DNA from: Leeuwenhoekiella sp044542075
Lineage (GTDB): Bacteria > Bacteroidota > Bacteroidia > Flavobacteriales > Flavobacteriaceae
NCBI RefSeq assembly: GCF_044542075.1
Contig: NZ_JBITTU010000004.1
Location: forward strand, 372,001 to 436,000
Length of the DNA: 64,000 bases
Direction of reading: 5' to 3'
In this document: in pieces, positions 55,812 through 64,000 of the stretch
How positions within the stretch are numbered: position 1 is the stretch's first letter
How the letters are laid out: each line of letters starts with the position of its first letter
Made by a program: the position numbers and the translations under genes
The notes under the pieces: model-generated
What the model saw: only the letters and a program-made list of their open reading frames with translations
Database searches by the model: none
What the model was told of the DNA's origin: nothing

Positions 55812-56906
55812 ATGGACGTGCAAGTAGGAGTTTTACTACCTCAATCAAAAGAGCATCCTAAATTAGGAAGAGATTTTGTTGATGGTTTACGTCTAGGCAT
55901 CGGAGGAGGGCAATTGCACCTAGAAGTAGAAGGTATTGGTTTTGGAAATAATTTAGAAAGTGTTATTAATGCTATTCAAAAATTATCAAATCAGCGAGAG
56001 CTTTCTTTTCTTACAGGTATATTAGGGCATAAAGGACTTTCACAAATTTTAGATCACGTTGAGAGTATTGGAGAGCAAATGATATATGCTGATTTTGGCG
56101 CAACGCAACCTTTAGATTTATCAAAGCGAAAACATATTACTTGTAACTCTTTAGATCTTTACGGAGCAACCGAATTATTAGGACGATATTTCTTAGATAA
56201 CAAATTATTTAAAGTAGCGACTTCAACATGTTACTACGAATCGGGTTATGGCTTTATCGAAGCTATTCAAAATACACTTTATAAAGAGGATCAAGGACAT
56301 TTTGCAGGGCATTTTATTACTCCCTTACAGCCAAGGTCAAATGAAGCGAAACTACTTAAAGAGTTTGTAAATACATCAGATCCTGATGTGCTCTTCGCAT
56401 TTTATAATGGCACATTTGCTAAAGAACATGCAAGAATTTTACAGTCTAGTGAAGTACTCAAAAATACTCCTTTATATACACTTCCATTCACAGTTACCTC
56501 ACAAGTACTAGATTTATTTCCGGCTCTTTTTGATAAAACCAGATTTGTAAGTTCTTGGTTGCCGGAGGATACTCAATCACGAGCTAATATTGATTTTATG
56601 CAAAAGTATTTCCAAAAATATAAAAAGCAACCTAGTGTGTTTGCAATTCTTGGTTATGAAAATGGCTTGTTGATGAAGCAAAAACTAGAAGGTGATAATT
56701 ATGGAGAATTACACAGTCCAAGAGGCCTTTTAAAAATAAACTCAGAAACAAATAGAGTTGTTGTAAATCATCGTTTATGGGAAATTAATTGGAATAATGA
56801 ATCTTATGAATACGATTTGATAGATACGTTAACATATTCAAATTCACTTAATTTTCAGTTAAGTGATCCCATTTCAGGGTGGCATAATGCTTATTTATGT
56901 GTTTAG
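55812..56906 (+). CDS. Periplasmic-binding-protein-like protein (Leu/Ile/Val-BP fold), no signal peptide
   Basis: A 364-residue protein of the type I periplasmic-binding fold used by amino-acid ABC transporters (Peripla_BP_6-like): VQVGVLLPQSKEHPKLGRDFVDGLRLGI at the start, a FLTGILGHKGLSQILDHVESI segment, KVATSTCYYESGYGFIEAIQNTLY, DPDVLFAFYNGTFAKEHARILQ, and QPSVFAILGYENGLLMKQKL. Unlike true transport proteins it has no signal peptide or lipobox, and no ABC permease or ATPase lies nearby. It may be a cytoplasmic ligand sensor or be exported by another route. Its partners appear to be the tail-collar and giant repeat-protein genes beside it. Confidence 0.75.
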   Translation: MDVQVGVLLPQSKEHPKLGRDFVDGLRLGIGGGQLHLEVEGIGFGNNLESVINAIQKLSNQRELSFLTGILGHKGLSQILDHVESIGEQMIYADFGATQPLDLSKRKHITCNSLDLYGATELLGRYFLDNKLFKVATSTCYYESGYGFIEAIQNTLYKEDQGHFAGHFITPLQPRSNEAKLLKEFVNTSDPDVLFAFYNGTFAKEHARILQSSEVLKNTPLYTLPFTVTSQVLDLFPALFDKTRFVSSWLPEDTQSRANIDFMQKYFQKYKKQPSVFAILGYENGLLMKQKLEGDNYGELHSPRGLLKINSETNRVVVNHRLWEINWNNESYEYDLIDTLTYSNSLNFQLSDPISGWHNAYLCV

Positions 56907-56952
56907 CGAACTCAATATTACTTAATGATCTTTACATCCAAAAATAAATTTT

Positions 56953-59900
56953 ATGCAAAAATTATTACTCACATTATTACTTATTACGTCTTACTTTGGC
57001 CATAACTTAAATAGTCAAAGTCTCACTGCAGGAGATATTGCTTTTATAGGATATAATACTGATATAAACGCAAACGGAACACAAGACCATTCTTTTTCTT
57101 GGATAACATTAGAAGATATATTTGCAGGAACGGTAATTTATTTTACCGAAGAGGGTTGGAATGCCAATGCAAATATTTGGTATGGATCAAATGAAGGGCA
57201 TTATTCATGGACTTCCTCTGGGTATATACCTGCTGGTACAATTGTATATGTATATGAAAGTGGTGCATCAGATGTTTTAATTTCTTCTGTGGGCACTATG
57301 TCTGGGCTTTTAAGCGGGACTGGTTGGAATCTTTTAGGAGGTGATAACCTTTTTGCATACCAAAGTTCTACAGGAGTTAAGCCAATATCTCCAAATTTTC
57401 TATCTGGATTGTATGGTGATGATAATTTTCGACATACAACAGGTTGTGACGATGCAAATAACTGGTTCGATTGCGAGAATTGCGAAACAGTTGGACAATC
57501 GTGTGCTACAACGGGGGGGGGTACCTCTGGGCTTCCTAGTACGCTAACTAACGGAACTAATGCGATTGCTTTGTTTCCTAGTCCATTTAATGAAACGGAC
57601 AACGCAAAATATAATGGTACATTAACAGGAACTAAAGCTTTTGTAGCATCAGCAATTAATAATCGGAACAATTGGAGTTTTGATGACTTCACTGCTTACA
57701 ATATCACATCAGGAGCATATAGCACACCAAATATAATTGGTGCTTCCAACACAGCTCCTGCTATTGGTGGCACAACAGCAGGGCAGACCGTTAATGACAA
57801 CGCTACAATTAATCTTTTTTCAGGAATTACAATTGCAGATGCCGATGGTGACCCTGTTTCTGCTACCATCTCTTTAGATAATAATTCCAAAGGAGTTATT
57901 ACAGGAGCGTCTTCGGGCACAGGTCCGTATATCATTACAAGCAGAGGAGCTGCTGCTATGCAGACGGCTTTAAGGTCCCTCAGTTTTAACCCAACAGACA
58001 ACAGATCGGCTACTTCAGAAACAACAACTTTTACAGTGACGGTAAATGATGGGACAGATAATACTATCAATACTACAACTACAGTAATCTCAAGTGCAGT
58101 TGCTCCCACAGTAAGCAGTATAGTCGTTTTGGGTAGCCCAGTTAATAATGCTACCAGCGTCCCTTTTACTGTAACTTTTAATGAAAATGTCTCTGGTGTA
58201 GATGTTTCTGATTTTACTGTCGATTCCTCCGGAACAGTAACCGGTAGTGTTGCAAGTGTCACCGGTAGCGGTACCACTTACACGATAACCGTTAACTCTG
58301 TTTCTGGAACAGGAACCGTGAGTATAGACTTAAACTCCAGTGGTACGGGTATTACAGATGCCGGTGGTAAAGCTATAAGTGGTGGCTTTACAGCTGGTGC
58401 AACTCACACGGTGGATACGCAAGCGCCAGTCACCCCAGGAGCTCCAAATTTGGTAGCTTCTTTTGATTCGGGAACTTCAAATACTGATGATATTACTTCA
58501 ATTACTCAACCAAGGTTCAGCGGATCAGTAGAACCAGAATCTACTGTAAAAATAAGTTCCTCAGTAGATGGTTTAGTTGGAACTACTACTGGCAGATCGG
58601 GGGATGGTGCCTATTCCTATATAATTACGAGTACCCTGTCGGAGGGAACACATAATATTACAGTGACTTCAACAGATGCTGCAGGTAACGAAAGTGCGCC
58701 ATCAAGTGCTCTGGCCATTGTAGTAGATACCTCTAACCCAACTTTCAGCTCCAGTAGTCCTTTAGATAATGCCACAGGAGTAGATGCAAGTGGAAATATC
58801 ACCCTTACTTTTAATGAAAAAATTGTCTTTGGAACAGGAAATATACAAGTTATTGATCTAACCGATGGATCGAATTCATTTACAATCAATGTCGCTTCCC
58901 CAGGAACACAAGCATCTATAAGCAATACTGTCCTTACTATTAATACGAGTACAAACCTTGATGAAAGTGCTAATTATGCTATTCAAATAGCTGCCACTGC
59001 CATAGATGATATTGCTGGCAATAGCTATGCTGGAATCACGGATAATACCACACTGAATTTTACTACGGCTGACCTAACAGCGCCACACATTACAAGCATA
59101 GTTCGTCAAAATCCTACTACCAACCCAACCAGTGTTGACCAATTAGTATGGGATGTGACGTTTAGTGAACCTGTAAATAATGTCTCTACTGATGATTTCA
59201 CGGTAACTGGAACCACTGCAACGATAGCAAGTATTACTAATCCAAGTGGGACTATTTACAGGTTAACAGTTTCTGGAGGTGATTTAGAAGGTTTAAATGG
59301 AACTGTAACTTTAGGATTTTCTGGAAGTCAAGACATTACAGACGTTGTCGGTAATTCATTAACTACTACTATACCTACAGGAACTAATAATAATACGTTT
59401 GTAGTTGAAAATAAAATACCACTCACTATAAGTGGTCTTATTGGAGATAATAAAATTTACGACGCTACGACTACAGCTACTGCATCAGGAACTGCTTTAT
59501 TAAGTGGAGTTATAGGAGGAAACGACGTAAGTTTATCAGGTACACCGGTCTTCACCTTTGCCAGTGCTGAAGTAGGTACAGGTATTGCAATCACGACCAC
59601 AGGTTATACCATTTCTGGTGCAGATGCTGGTAATTATACTTTAACTCAGCCTGATTTATCTGCTGATATCACCACAAAGGAGGTAACTGTTACAGGAATT
59701 ACAGGTGATAGCAAGGAATATGACGGAACAATTACAGCCACAGTATCAGGAACAGCTTTACTAAGTGGAGGAGTAGGTGGAGACGACGTAAGTTTATCAA
59801 GTACACCGGTCTTCACATTTGCCAGTGCTGATGTAGGTACAGGTATTGCGATCACGACCACCGGTTATACAATTTCCGGAGTAGATGCTAATAACTATAG

Positions 59901-62900
59901 GTTGACTCAGCCTAATTTATCTGCTGATATCACCACAAAAGCGTTAACCATAACGGGAATCACCGGAGATAATAAAGTTTATGACGGTACCACTGCAGCC
60001 ACTGCATCTGGAACTGCTTCACTAATCGGTTTAGAAATAACAGATGACGTAAGCTTGGGCGGTACATCGGTCTTCACCTTTGCCAGTGCTGATGTAGGTA
60101 CAGGTATTTTAATAACTATAACTGGCTATACCATTTCTGGAGTAGATGCTAATAACTATACCTTGACTCAGCCTAATTTATCTGCTGATATCACCATAAA
60201 AGCTTTGACCATAACGGGAATCACCGGAGATAATAAAGTTTATGACGGTACCACTGCAGCCACTGCATCTGGAACTGCATCACTAATTGGTTTAGAAATA
60301 ACAGATGATATAAGCTTAGGCGGCACACCAGTCTTCACATTTGCCAGTGCTGATGTAGGTACAGGTATTGCAATCACGACCACAGGTTATACACTTTTAG
60401 GTACTGATGCTGGTAACTACGTGTTGACTCAGCCTAATTTATCGGCAGATATTACAACTAAAGACTTAACTATAACGGGAATCACCGGAGATGATAAGGA
60501 ATATGATGGTACCACTGCAGCTACTGCTTCTGGAACAGCCTTACTAAGTGGAGTAGTAGGAACCGATGATATAAACTTAGGCGGCACACCAGTCTTCACA
60601 TTTGCCAGTGCTGATATAGGTACAGGTATTGCAATCACGACCACCGGTTATACAATTTCTGGTGCAGATGCTGGTAACTACGTGTTGACTCAGCCTAATT
60701 TATCTGCTGATATCACCATAAAAGCTTTGACTATAACGGGAATCACCGGAGATAATAAAGTTTATGACGGTACCACTGCAGCCACTGCATCTGGAACTGC
60801 TTCACTAATCGGTTTAGAAATATCAGATGATGTAAGTTTATCAGGTACACCGGTCTTCACTTTTGCCGGTGCTGATGCAGGTACAGGTATTACGATCACG
60901 ACCACCGGTTATACAATTTCTGGTGCAGATGCTGGTAACTATGTGTTGACTCAGCCTAATTTATCTGCTGATATCACAACTAAAGACTTAACCATTACAG
61001 GTCTTACCGGAGATGACAAGGAATATGACGCAACCACTACAGCTACTGCTTCTGGAACAGCCTTACCAAGTGGAGTATTAGTAACCGATGATATAAGCTT
61101 AGGCGGCACACCGGTTTTCACTTTTGCCAGTGCTGATGTAGGTACAGGTATTGCAATCACGACCACCGGTTATACAATTTTTGGTGCAGATGCTGGTAAC
61201 TACGTGTTGATTCAGCCTAATTTATCTGCTGATATCACAACAAAAGCGTTGACCATAACGGGAATCACCGGAGATAATAAAGTTTATGACGGTACCACTG
61301 CAGCCACTGCATCTGGAACTGCTTCACTAATCGGTTTAGAAATATCAGATGATGTAAGTTTATCAGGTACACCAGTCTTCACATTTGCCAGTGCTGATAT
61401 AGGTACAGGTATTGCGATCACGACCACAGGTTATATAATTTCCGGAGTAGATGCTGGTAACTACGTGTTGACTCAACCTGGTTTATCTGCTGATATCACA
61501 ACAAAAGCGTTGACCATAACGGGAATCACCGGAGATAATAAAGTTTATGACGGTACCACTGCAGCCACTGCATCTGGAACAGCTTTACTAAGTGGAGGAG
61601 TAGGTGGAGACGACGTAAGTTTATCAAGTACACCGGTCTTCACATTTGCCAGTGCTGATGTAGGTACAGGTATTGCAATCACGACCACAGGTTATACACT
61701 TTTAGGTACTGATGCTGGTAACTACGTGTTGACTCAGCCTAATTTATCGGCAGATATTACAACTAAAGACTTAACTATAACGGGAATCACCGGAGATGAT
61801 AAAGAATATGATGGTACCACTGCAGCTACTACTTCTGGAACATCCTTACTAAGTGGAGTAGTAGGAGCCGATGATATAAGCTTAGACGGCACACCGGTTT
61901 TCACTTTTGCCAGTGCTGATGTAGGTACAGGTATTACGATCATGACCACCGGTTATACCATTTCCGGAGTAGATGCTAATAACTATACCTTGACTCAACC
62001 TGATTTATCTGCTGATATCACCGCCAAAACGGTAACTATTACGGGAATCACAGGAGATAATAAAGTTTATGACGCTACCACTGCAGCCACTGCTTTTGGA
62101 ACTGCCTTACTAAGTGGAGTGATAGGAGCCGATGATATAAGCTTAGGCGGCACACCGGTTTTCACTTTTGCCAGTGCTGATGTAGGTACAGGTATTACGA
62201 TCACGACCATGGGTTATACCATTTCCGGAGTAGATGCTAATAACTATACCTTGACTCAACCTGATTTATCTGCTGATATCACCACGAAGGAGGTAACTGT
62301 TACAGGAATCACGGGGGATAGCAAGGAATATGACGGAACAACTTTAGCCACTGTATCAGGAACTGCTTCACTAAGTGGAGTGGTAGGAGTCGATGATATA
62401 AGCCTAGGCGGTACACCAATCTTTAACTTTGCCAGTGCTAATGTAGGTACAGGCATTGCGATTACCACCACTGGTTATACAATTTCTGGAGTAGATGCTG
62501 TAAACTATACCTTGACTCAGACTAGTTTATCGGCTGATATTAATCCTTTGACTCTTATTGTAAAAGCTGATGCTCAGACAAAAGTATACGGCTCAGCCGA
62601 TCCATCATTAACCTATCAGGTCACATCAGGCTCTTTAATTGGAGGTGATTCTTTTAGCGGCAGTTTAACTAGAATTAACGGAGAGGCTGTAGGTACTTAT
62701 GAAATAACTCAGGGAAGTTTGGGATTAAGTAGCAATTACGATTTAAGTTATATCAGTAATGATTTAATAATTAGCAGAGCTACAATTACAATCACAGCAG
62801 ACAATCAGACTAAGATTTACGGAGAAACAGATCCTGTATTAACGGTAAGTTATAGTGGTTTTGAAAACGGCGATTCTGAAACAGTTTTGGGTGGTACATT

Positions 62901-64000
62901 GAACATTAGTAGAATCTCTGGCGAGGCTGTTGGTGACTATGTGATCACTGCTTCGGGAGCTAATTCTTCTAATTATGATATTACGTATGTAGATGGAAGT
63001 TTCGAGATTACTCCTGCTGCATTAACAATTACAGCAGACAATCAGACTAAGATTTACGGAGAAGCAGATCCTATATTAACGGTAAGTTATAGTGGTTTTG
63101 AAAACGGCGATTCAGAAGTAGATCTGGGTGGAAGTTTAACTGTTAGTAGAACCTCTGGCGAGGCTGTTGGTAGCTATGAAATCAGTGCTTCTGGTGCTAC
63201 TTCTTCTAATTATGATATTACGTATGTCGATGGAAGTTTCGAGATTACTCCTGCTGCATTAACAATTACAGCAGACAATCAGACTAAAGTTTACGGAGAA
63301 GCAGATCCTGTATTTACCGTAAGTTATAGTGGCTTTGTAAACGGCGATTCTGAAACAGATTTGGGTGGTACATTGAACATTAGTAGAATCTCTGGCGAAG
63401 CTGTTGGTAGCTATGAAATCAGTGCTTCTGGAGTTACATCGTCTAACTATGACATCACGTATATAGGTGGTAGTTTTGAAATCACACCAGCTGTATTAAC
63501 AATCACAGCAGACAATCAGACTAAGGTTTACGGAGATGAAGATCCTGTATTAACGGTAAGTTATAGTGGTTTTGTAAACGGTGATTCAGAAACAGATTTA
63601 GGTGGAACATTGAACATCAGTAGAACCTCTGGCGAAGCTGTTGGTGACTATGTGATTACTGCTTCGGGAGCTACATCTACAAATTACGATATTACGTATG
63701 ATGATGGAAGTTTTGAAATCACACCTGCTTCATTAACAATTACAGCAGACAATCAGACTAAGGTTTACGGAGATGCAGATCCTGTATTAACGGTAAGTTA
63801 TAGTGGTTTTGTAAACGGTGATTTTGAAACAGATTTAGGTGGTACATTGAACATCAGAAGAACCTCTGGCGAGGCTGTTGGTAGTTATTTAATTACTGCT
63901 TCTGGAGCTACTTCTTCTAATTACGATATTACGTATGTAGATGGAAGTTTAGCAATTACTCCTGCTTCTTTAACAATCACAGCAGACAATCAGACTAAGG
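56953..64000 (+). CDS. Giant secreted multi-domain repeat protein, adhesin-like (5' part)
   Basis: The frame is open from the ATG at 56953 to the window edge, more than 2349 codons without a stop. The N-terminus MQKLLLTLLLITSYFGHNLNSQ is a signal peptide. Order: a lamin-tail-like domain (about residues 24-260, TAGDIAFIGYNTD.. AGTVIYFTEEGW) as in secreted flavobacterial proteins; a cadherin-like domain (about 265-380); four Ig-like domains (about 380-825, for example VPFTVTFNENVSGVDVSDFTV); twelve YDG-type repeats of 87 residues; and MBG-type repeats of 79 residues to the edge. No catalytic domain is seen. A C-terminal type IX secretion signal would be expected but is outside the window. Probable cell-surface or matrix adhesin. 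Confidence 0.88.
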   Translation, partial: MQKLLLTLLLITSYFGHNLNSQSLTAGDIAFIGYNTDINANGTQDHSFSWITLEDIFAGTVIYFTEEGWNANANIWYGSNEGHYSWTSSGYIPAGTIVYVYESGASDVLISSVGTMSGLLSGTGWNLLGGDNLFAYQSSTGVKPISPNFLSGLYGDDNFRHTTGCDDANNWFDCENCETVGQSCATTGGGTSGLPSTLTNGTNAIALFPSPFNETDNAKYNGTLTGTKAFVASAINNRNNWSFDDFTAYNITSGAYSTPNIIGASNTAPAIGGTTAGQTVNDNATINLFSGITIADADGDPVSATISLDNNSKGVITGASSGTGPYIITSRGAAAMQTALRSLSFNPTDNRSATSETTTFTVTVNDGTDNTINTTTTVISSAVAPTVSSIVVLGSPVNNATSVPFTVTFNENVSGVDVSDFTVDSSGTVTGSVASVTGSGTTYTITVNSVSGTGTVSIDLNSSGTGITDAGGKAISGGFTAGATHTVDTQAPVTPGAPNLVASFDSGTSNTDDITSITQPRFSGSVEPESTVKISSSVDGLVGTTTGRSGDGAYSYIITSTLSEGTHNITVTSTDAAGNESAPSSALAIVVDTSNPTFSSSSPLDNATGVDASGNITLTFNEKIVFGTGNIQVIDLTDGSNSFTINVASPGTQASISNTVLTINTSTNLDESANYAIQIAATAIDDIAGNSYAGITDNTTLNFTTADLTAPHITSIVRQNPTTNPTSVDQLVWDVTFSEPVNNVSTDDFTVTGTTATIASITNPSGTIYRLTVSGGDLEGLNGTVTLGFSGSQDITDVVGNSLTTTIPTGTNNNTFVVENKIPLTISGLIGDNKIYDATTTATASGTALLSGVIGGNDVSLSGTPVFTFASAEVGTGIAITTTGYTISGADAGNYTLTQPDLSADITTKEVTVTGITGDSKEYDGTITATVSGTALLSGGVGGDDVSLSSTPVFTFASADVGTGIAITTTGYTISGVDANNYRLTQPNLSADITTKALTITGITGDNKVYDGTTAATASGTASLIGLEITDDVSLGGTSVFTFASADVGTGILITITGYTISGVDANNYTLTQPNLSADITIKALTITGITGDNKVYDGTTAATASGTASLIGLEITDDISLGGTPVFTFASADVGTGIAITTTGYTLLGTDAGNYVLTQPNLSADITTKDLTITGITGDDKEYDGTTAATASGTALLSGVVGTDDINLGGTPVFTFASADIGTGIAITTTGYTISGADAGNYVLTQPNLSADITIKALTITGITGDNKVYDGTTAATASGTASLIGLEISDDVSLSGTPVFTFAGADAGTGITITTTGYTISGADAGNYVLTQPNLSADITTKDLTITGLTGDDKEYDATTTATASGTALPSGVLVTDDISLGGTPVFTFASADVGTGIAITTTGYTIFGADAGNYVLIQPNLSADITTKALTITGITGDNKVYDGTTAATASGTASLIGLEISDDVSLSGTPVFTFASADIGTGIAITTTGYIISGVDAGNYVLTQPGLSADITTKALTITGITGDNKVYDGTTAATASGTALLSGGVGGDDVSLSSTPVFTFASADVGTGIAITTTGYTLLGTDAGNYVLTQPNLSADITTKDLTITGITGDDKEYDGTTAATTSGTSLLSGVVGADDISLDGTPVFTFASADVGTGITIMTTGYTISGVDANNYTLTQPDLSADITAKTVTITGITGDNKVYDATTAATAFGTALLSGVIGADDISLGGTPVFTFASADVGTGITITTMGYTISGVDANNYTLTQPDLSADITTKEVTVTGITGDSKEYDGTTLATVSGTASLSGVVGVDDISLGGTPIFNFASANVGTGIAITTTGYTISGVDAVNYTLTQTSLSADINPLTLIVKADAQTKVYGSADPSLTYQVTSGSLIGGDSFSGSLTRINGEAVGTYEITQGSLGLSSNYDLSYISNDLIISRATITITADNQTKIYGETDPVLTVSYSGFENGDSETVLGGTLNISRISGEAVGDYVITASGANSSNYDITYVDGSFEITPAALTITADNQTKIYGEADPILTVSYSGFENGDSEVDLGGSLTVSRTSGEAVGSYEISASGATSSNYDITYVDGSFEITPAALTITADNQTKVYGEADPVFTVSYSGFVNGDSETDLGGTLNISRISGEAVGSYEISASGVTSSNYDITYIGGSFEITPAVLTITADNQTKVYGDEDPVLTVSYSGFVNGDSETDLGGTLNISRTSGEAVGDYVITASGATSTNYDITYDDGSFEITPASLTITADNQTKVYGDADPVLTVSYSGFVNGDFETDLGGTLNIRRTSGEAVGSYLITASGATSSNYDITYVDGSLAITPASLTITADNQTK
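59428..62551 (+). repeat. Twelve tandem 261-bp YDG-type coding repeats
   Basis: Units recur every 261 bp with GD(N/D/S)K.YD motifs beginning near 59446, 59707, 59968, 60229, 60490, 60751, 61012, 61273, 61534, 61795, 62056 and 62317. Each encodes about 87 residues: TITGITGDNKVYDGTTAATA, then DDVSLSGTPVFTFASADVGTG, ITTTGYTISG and DAGNYVLTQPNLSADIT. Two variants are interspersed, one with KVYDGTT plus SLIGLEI and one with KEYDGTT plus LLSGVVG, in a mosaic pattern that suggests recombination between units. Confidence 0.92.
62552..64000 (+). repeat. Tandem 237-bp MBG-type coding repeats, running off the window
   Basis: After a divergent first unit (KADAQTKVYGSADPSLTYQV), units with ADNQTK(I/V)YGE.DP recur at 62797, 63034, 63271, 63508, 63745 and 63982, exactly 237 bp (79 residues) apart. 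Each reads LTITADNQTKVYG.ADPVLT, VSYSGFVNGDSETDLGGTL, SGEAVGSYEI and SNYDITYVDGSFEITPA. DNA identity between neighbours is high, so the true copy number may be larger beyond the edge. Confidence 0.92.

Noticed and set aside
55812..56906. Ordinary ABC amino-acid transporter component.
   Set aside because: It has no signal peptide or lipobox, and no permease or ATPase gene lies next to it.
57201..62471. Open frames on the minus strand, including several of 71 codons at regular spacing.
   Set aside because: They lie opposite the giant repeat gene and recur at multiples of 261 bp, so they are by-products of the repeats. None has a signal or domain.

Overview
The window reads as chromosomal DNA of a marine flavobacterium (Bacteroidota, probably Flavobacteriaceae). 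Supporting signs are the AT-rich composition, several SusC/SusD pairs, lipoproteins with acidic residues just after the lipobox cysteine, the TAnnTTTG-type promoter elements of this phylum, and genes for breaking down sulfated and uronic-acid algal polysaccharides. The genus is not decided by the sequence. No rRNA, tRNA, CRISPR array, insertion sequence or phage integrase was seen.

Region 1 (1-29294, all + strand) is a polysaccharide utilization locus (PUL) for a sulfated, probably galactose-rich glycan. It holds the end of a SusE/F-like lipoprotein, a SusC/SusD pair, a clan GH-A lipoprotein enzyme, two GH30 enzymes, two related GH2 lipoproteins, four S1 sulfatases, an SGNH esterase-like hydrolase, a sugar/proton symporter, a cytoplasmic DUF5107-TPR protein, and a lipoprotein formylglycine-generating enzyme that can activate the four sulfatases. 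A terminator after the first GH30 gene splits it into at least two transcription units. No dedicated regulator of this locus lies in the window.

Region 2 (29403-30640) is a spacer made of eight tandem copies of a ~155-bp element with self-complementary ends.

Region 3 (30748-51236) is a complete alginate system. PL6, a heparinase II/III-type lyase, PL17, KdgF, SusC, SusD, a PKD surface lipoprotein and PL7 bind, import and depolymerize alginate. A GntR/FadR regulator, an MFS uronate transporter, an SDR (DEH reductase), KdgK and KdgA take the unsaturated monomer to pyruvate and glyceraldehyde-3-phosphate. A divergent pair encodes an RraA-like protein and fructose-1,6-bisphosphatase, which would supply gluconeogenesis. 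Three promoters, before PL6, before susC and before gntR, carry the same operator: 12-bp TTGGTAAACCAA-like units repeated every 13 bp on top of or just after a TAnnTTTG element. They define a putative regulon of the local GntR protein.

Region 4 (51237-64000) is accessory. Two paralogous proteins of unknown function (minus strand) face a phage-tail-collar protein, a periplasmic-binding-protein-like protein without a signal peptide, and the start of a giant secreted repeat protein that stays open for more than 7 kb to the window edge. The giant gene has Ig-like domains, twelve 87-residue YDG-type repeats, then 79-residue MBG-type repeats, and a run of nine G near its 5' end whose slippage would switch the gene off.
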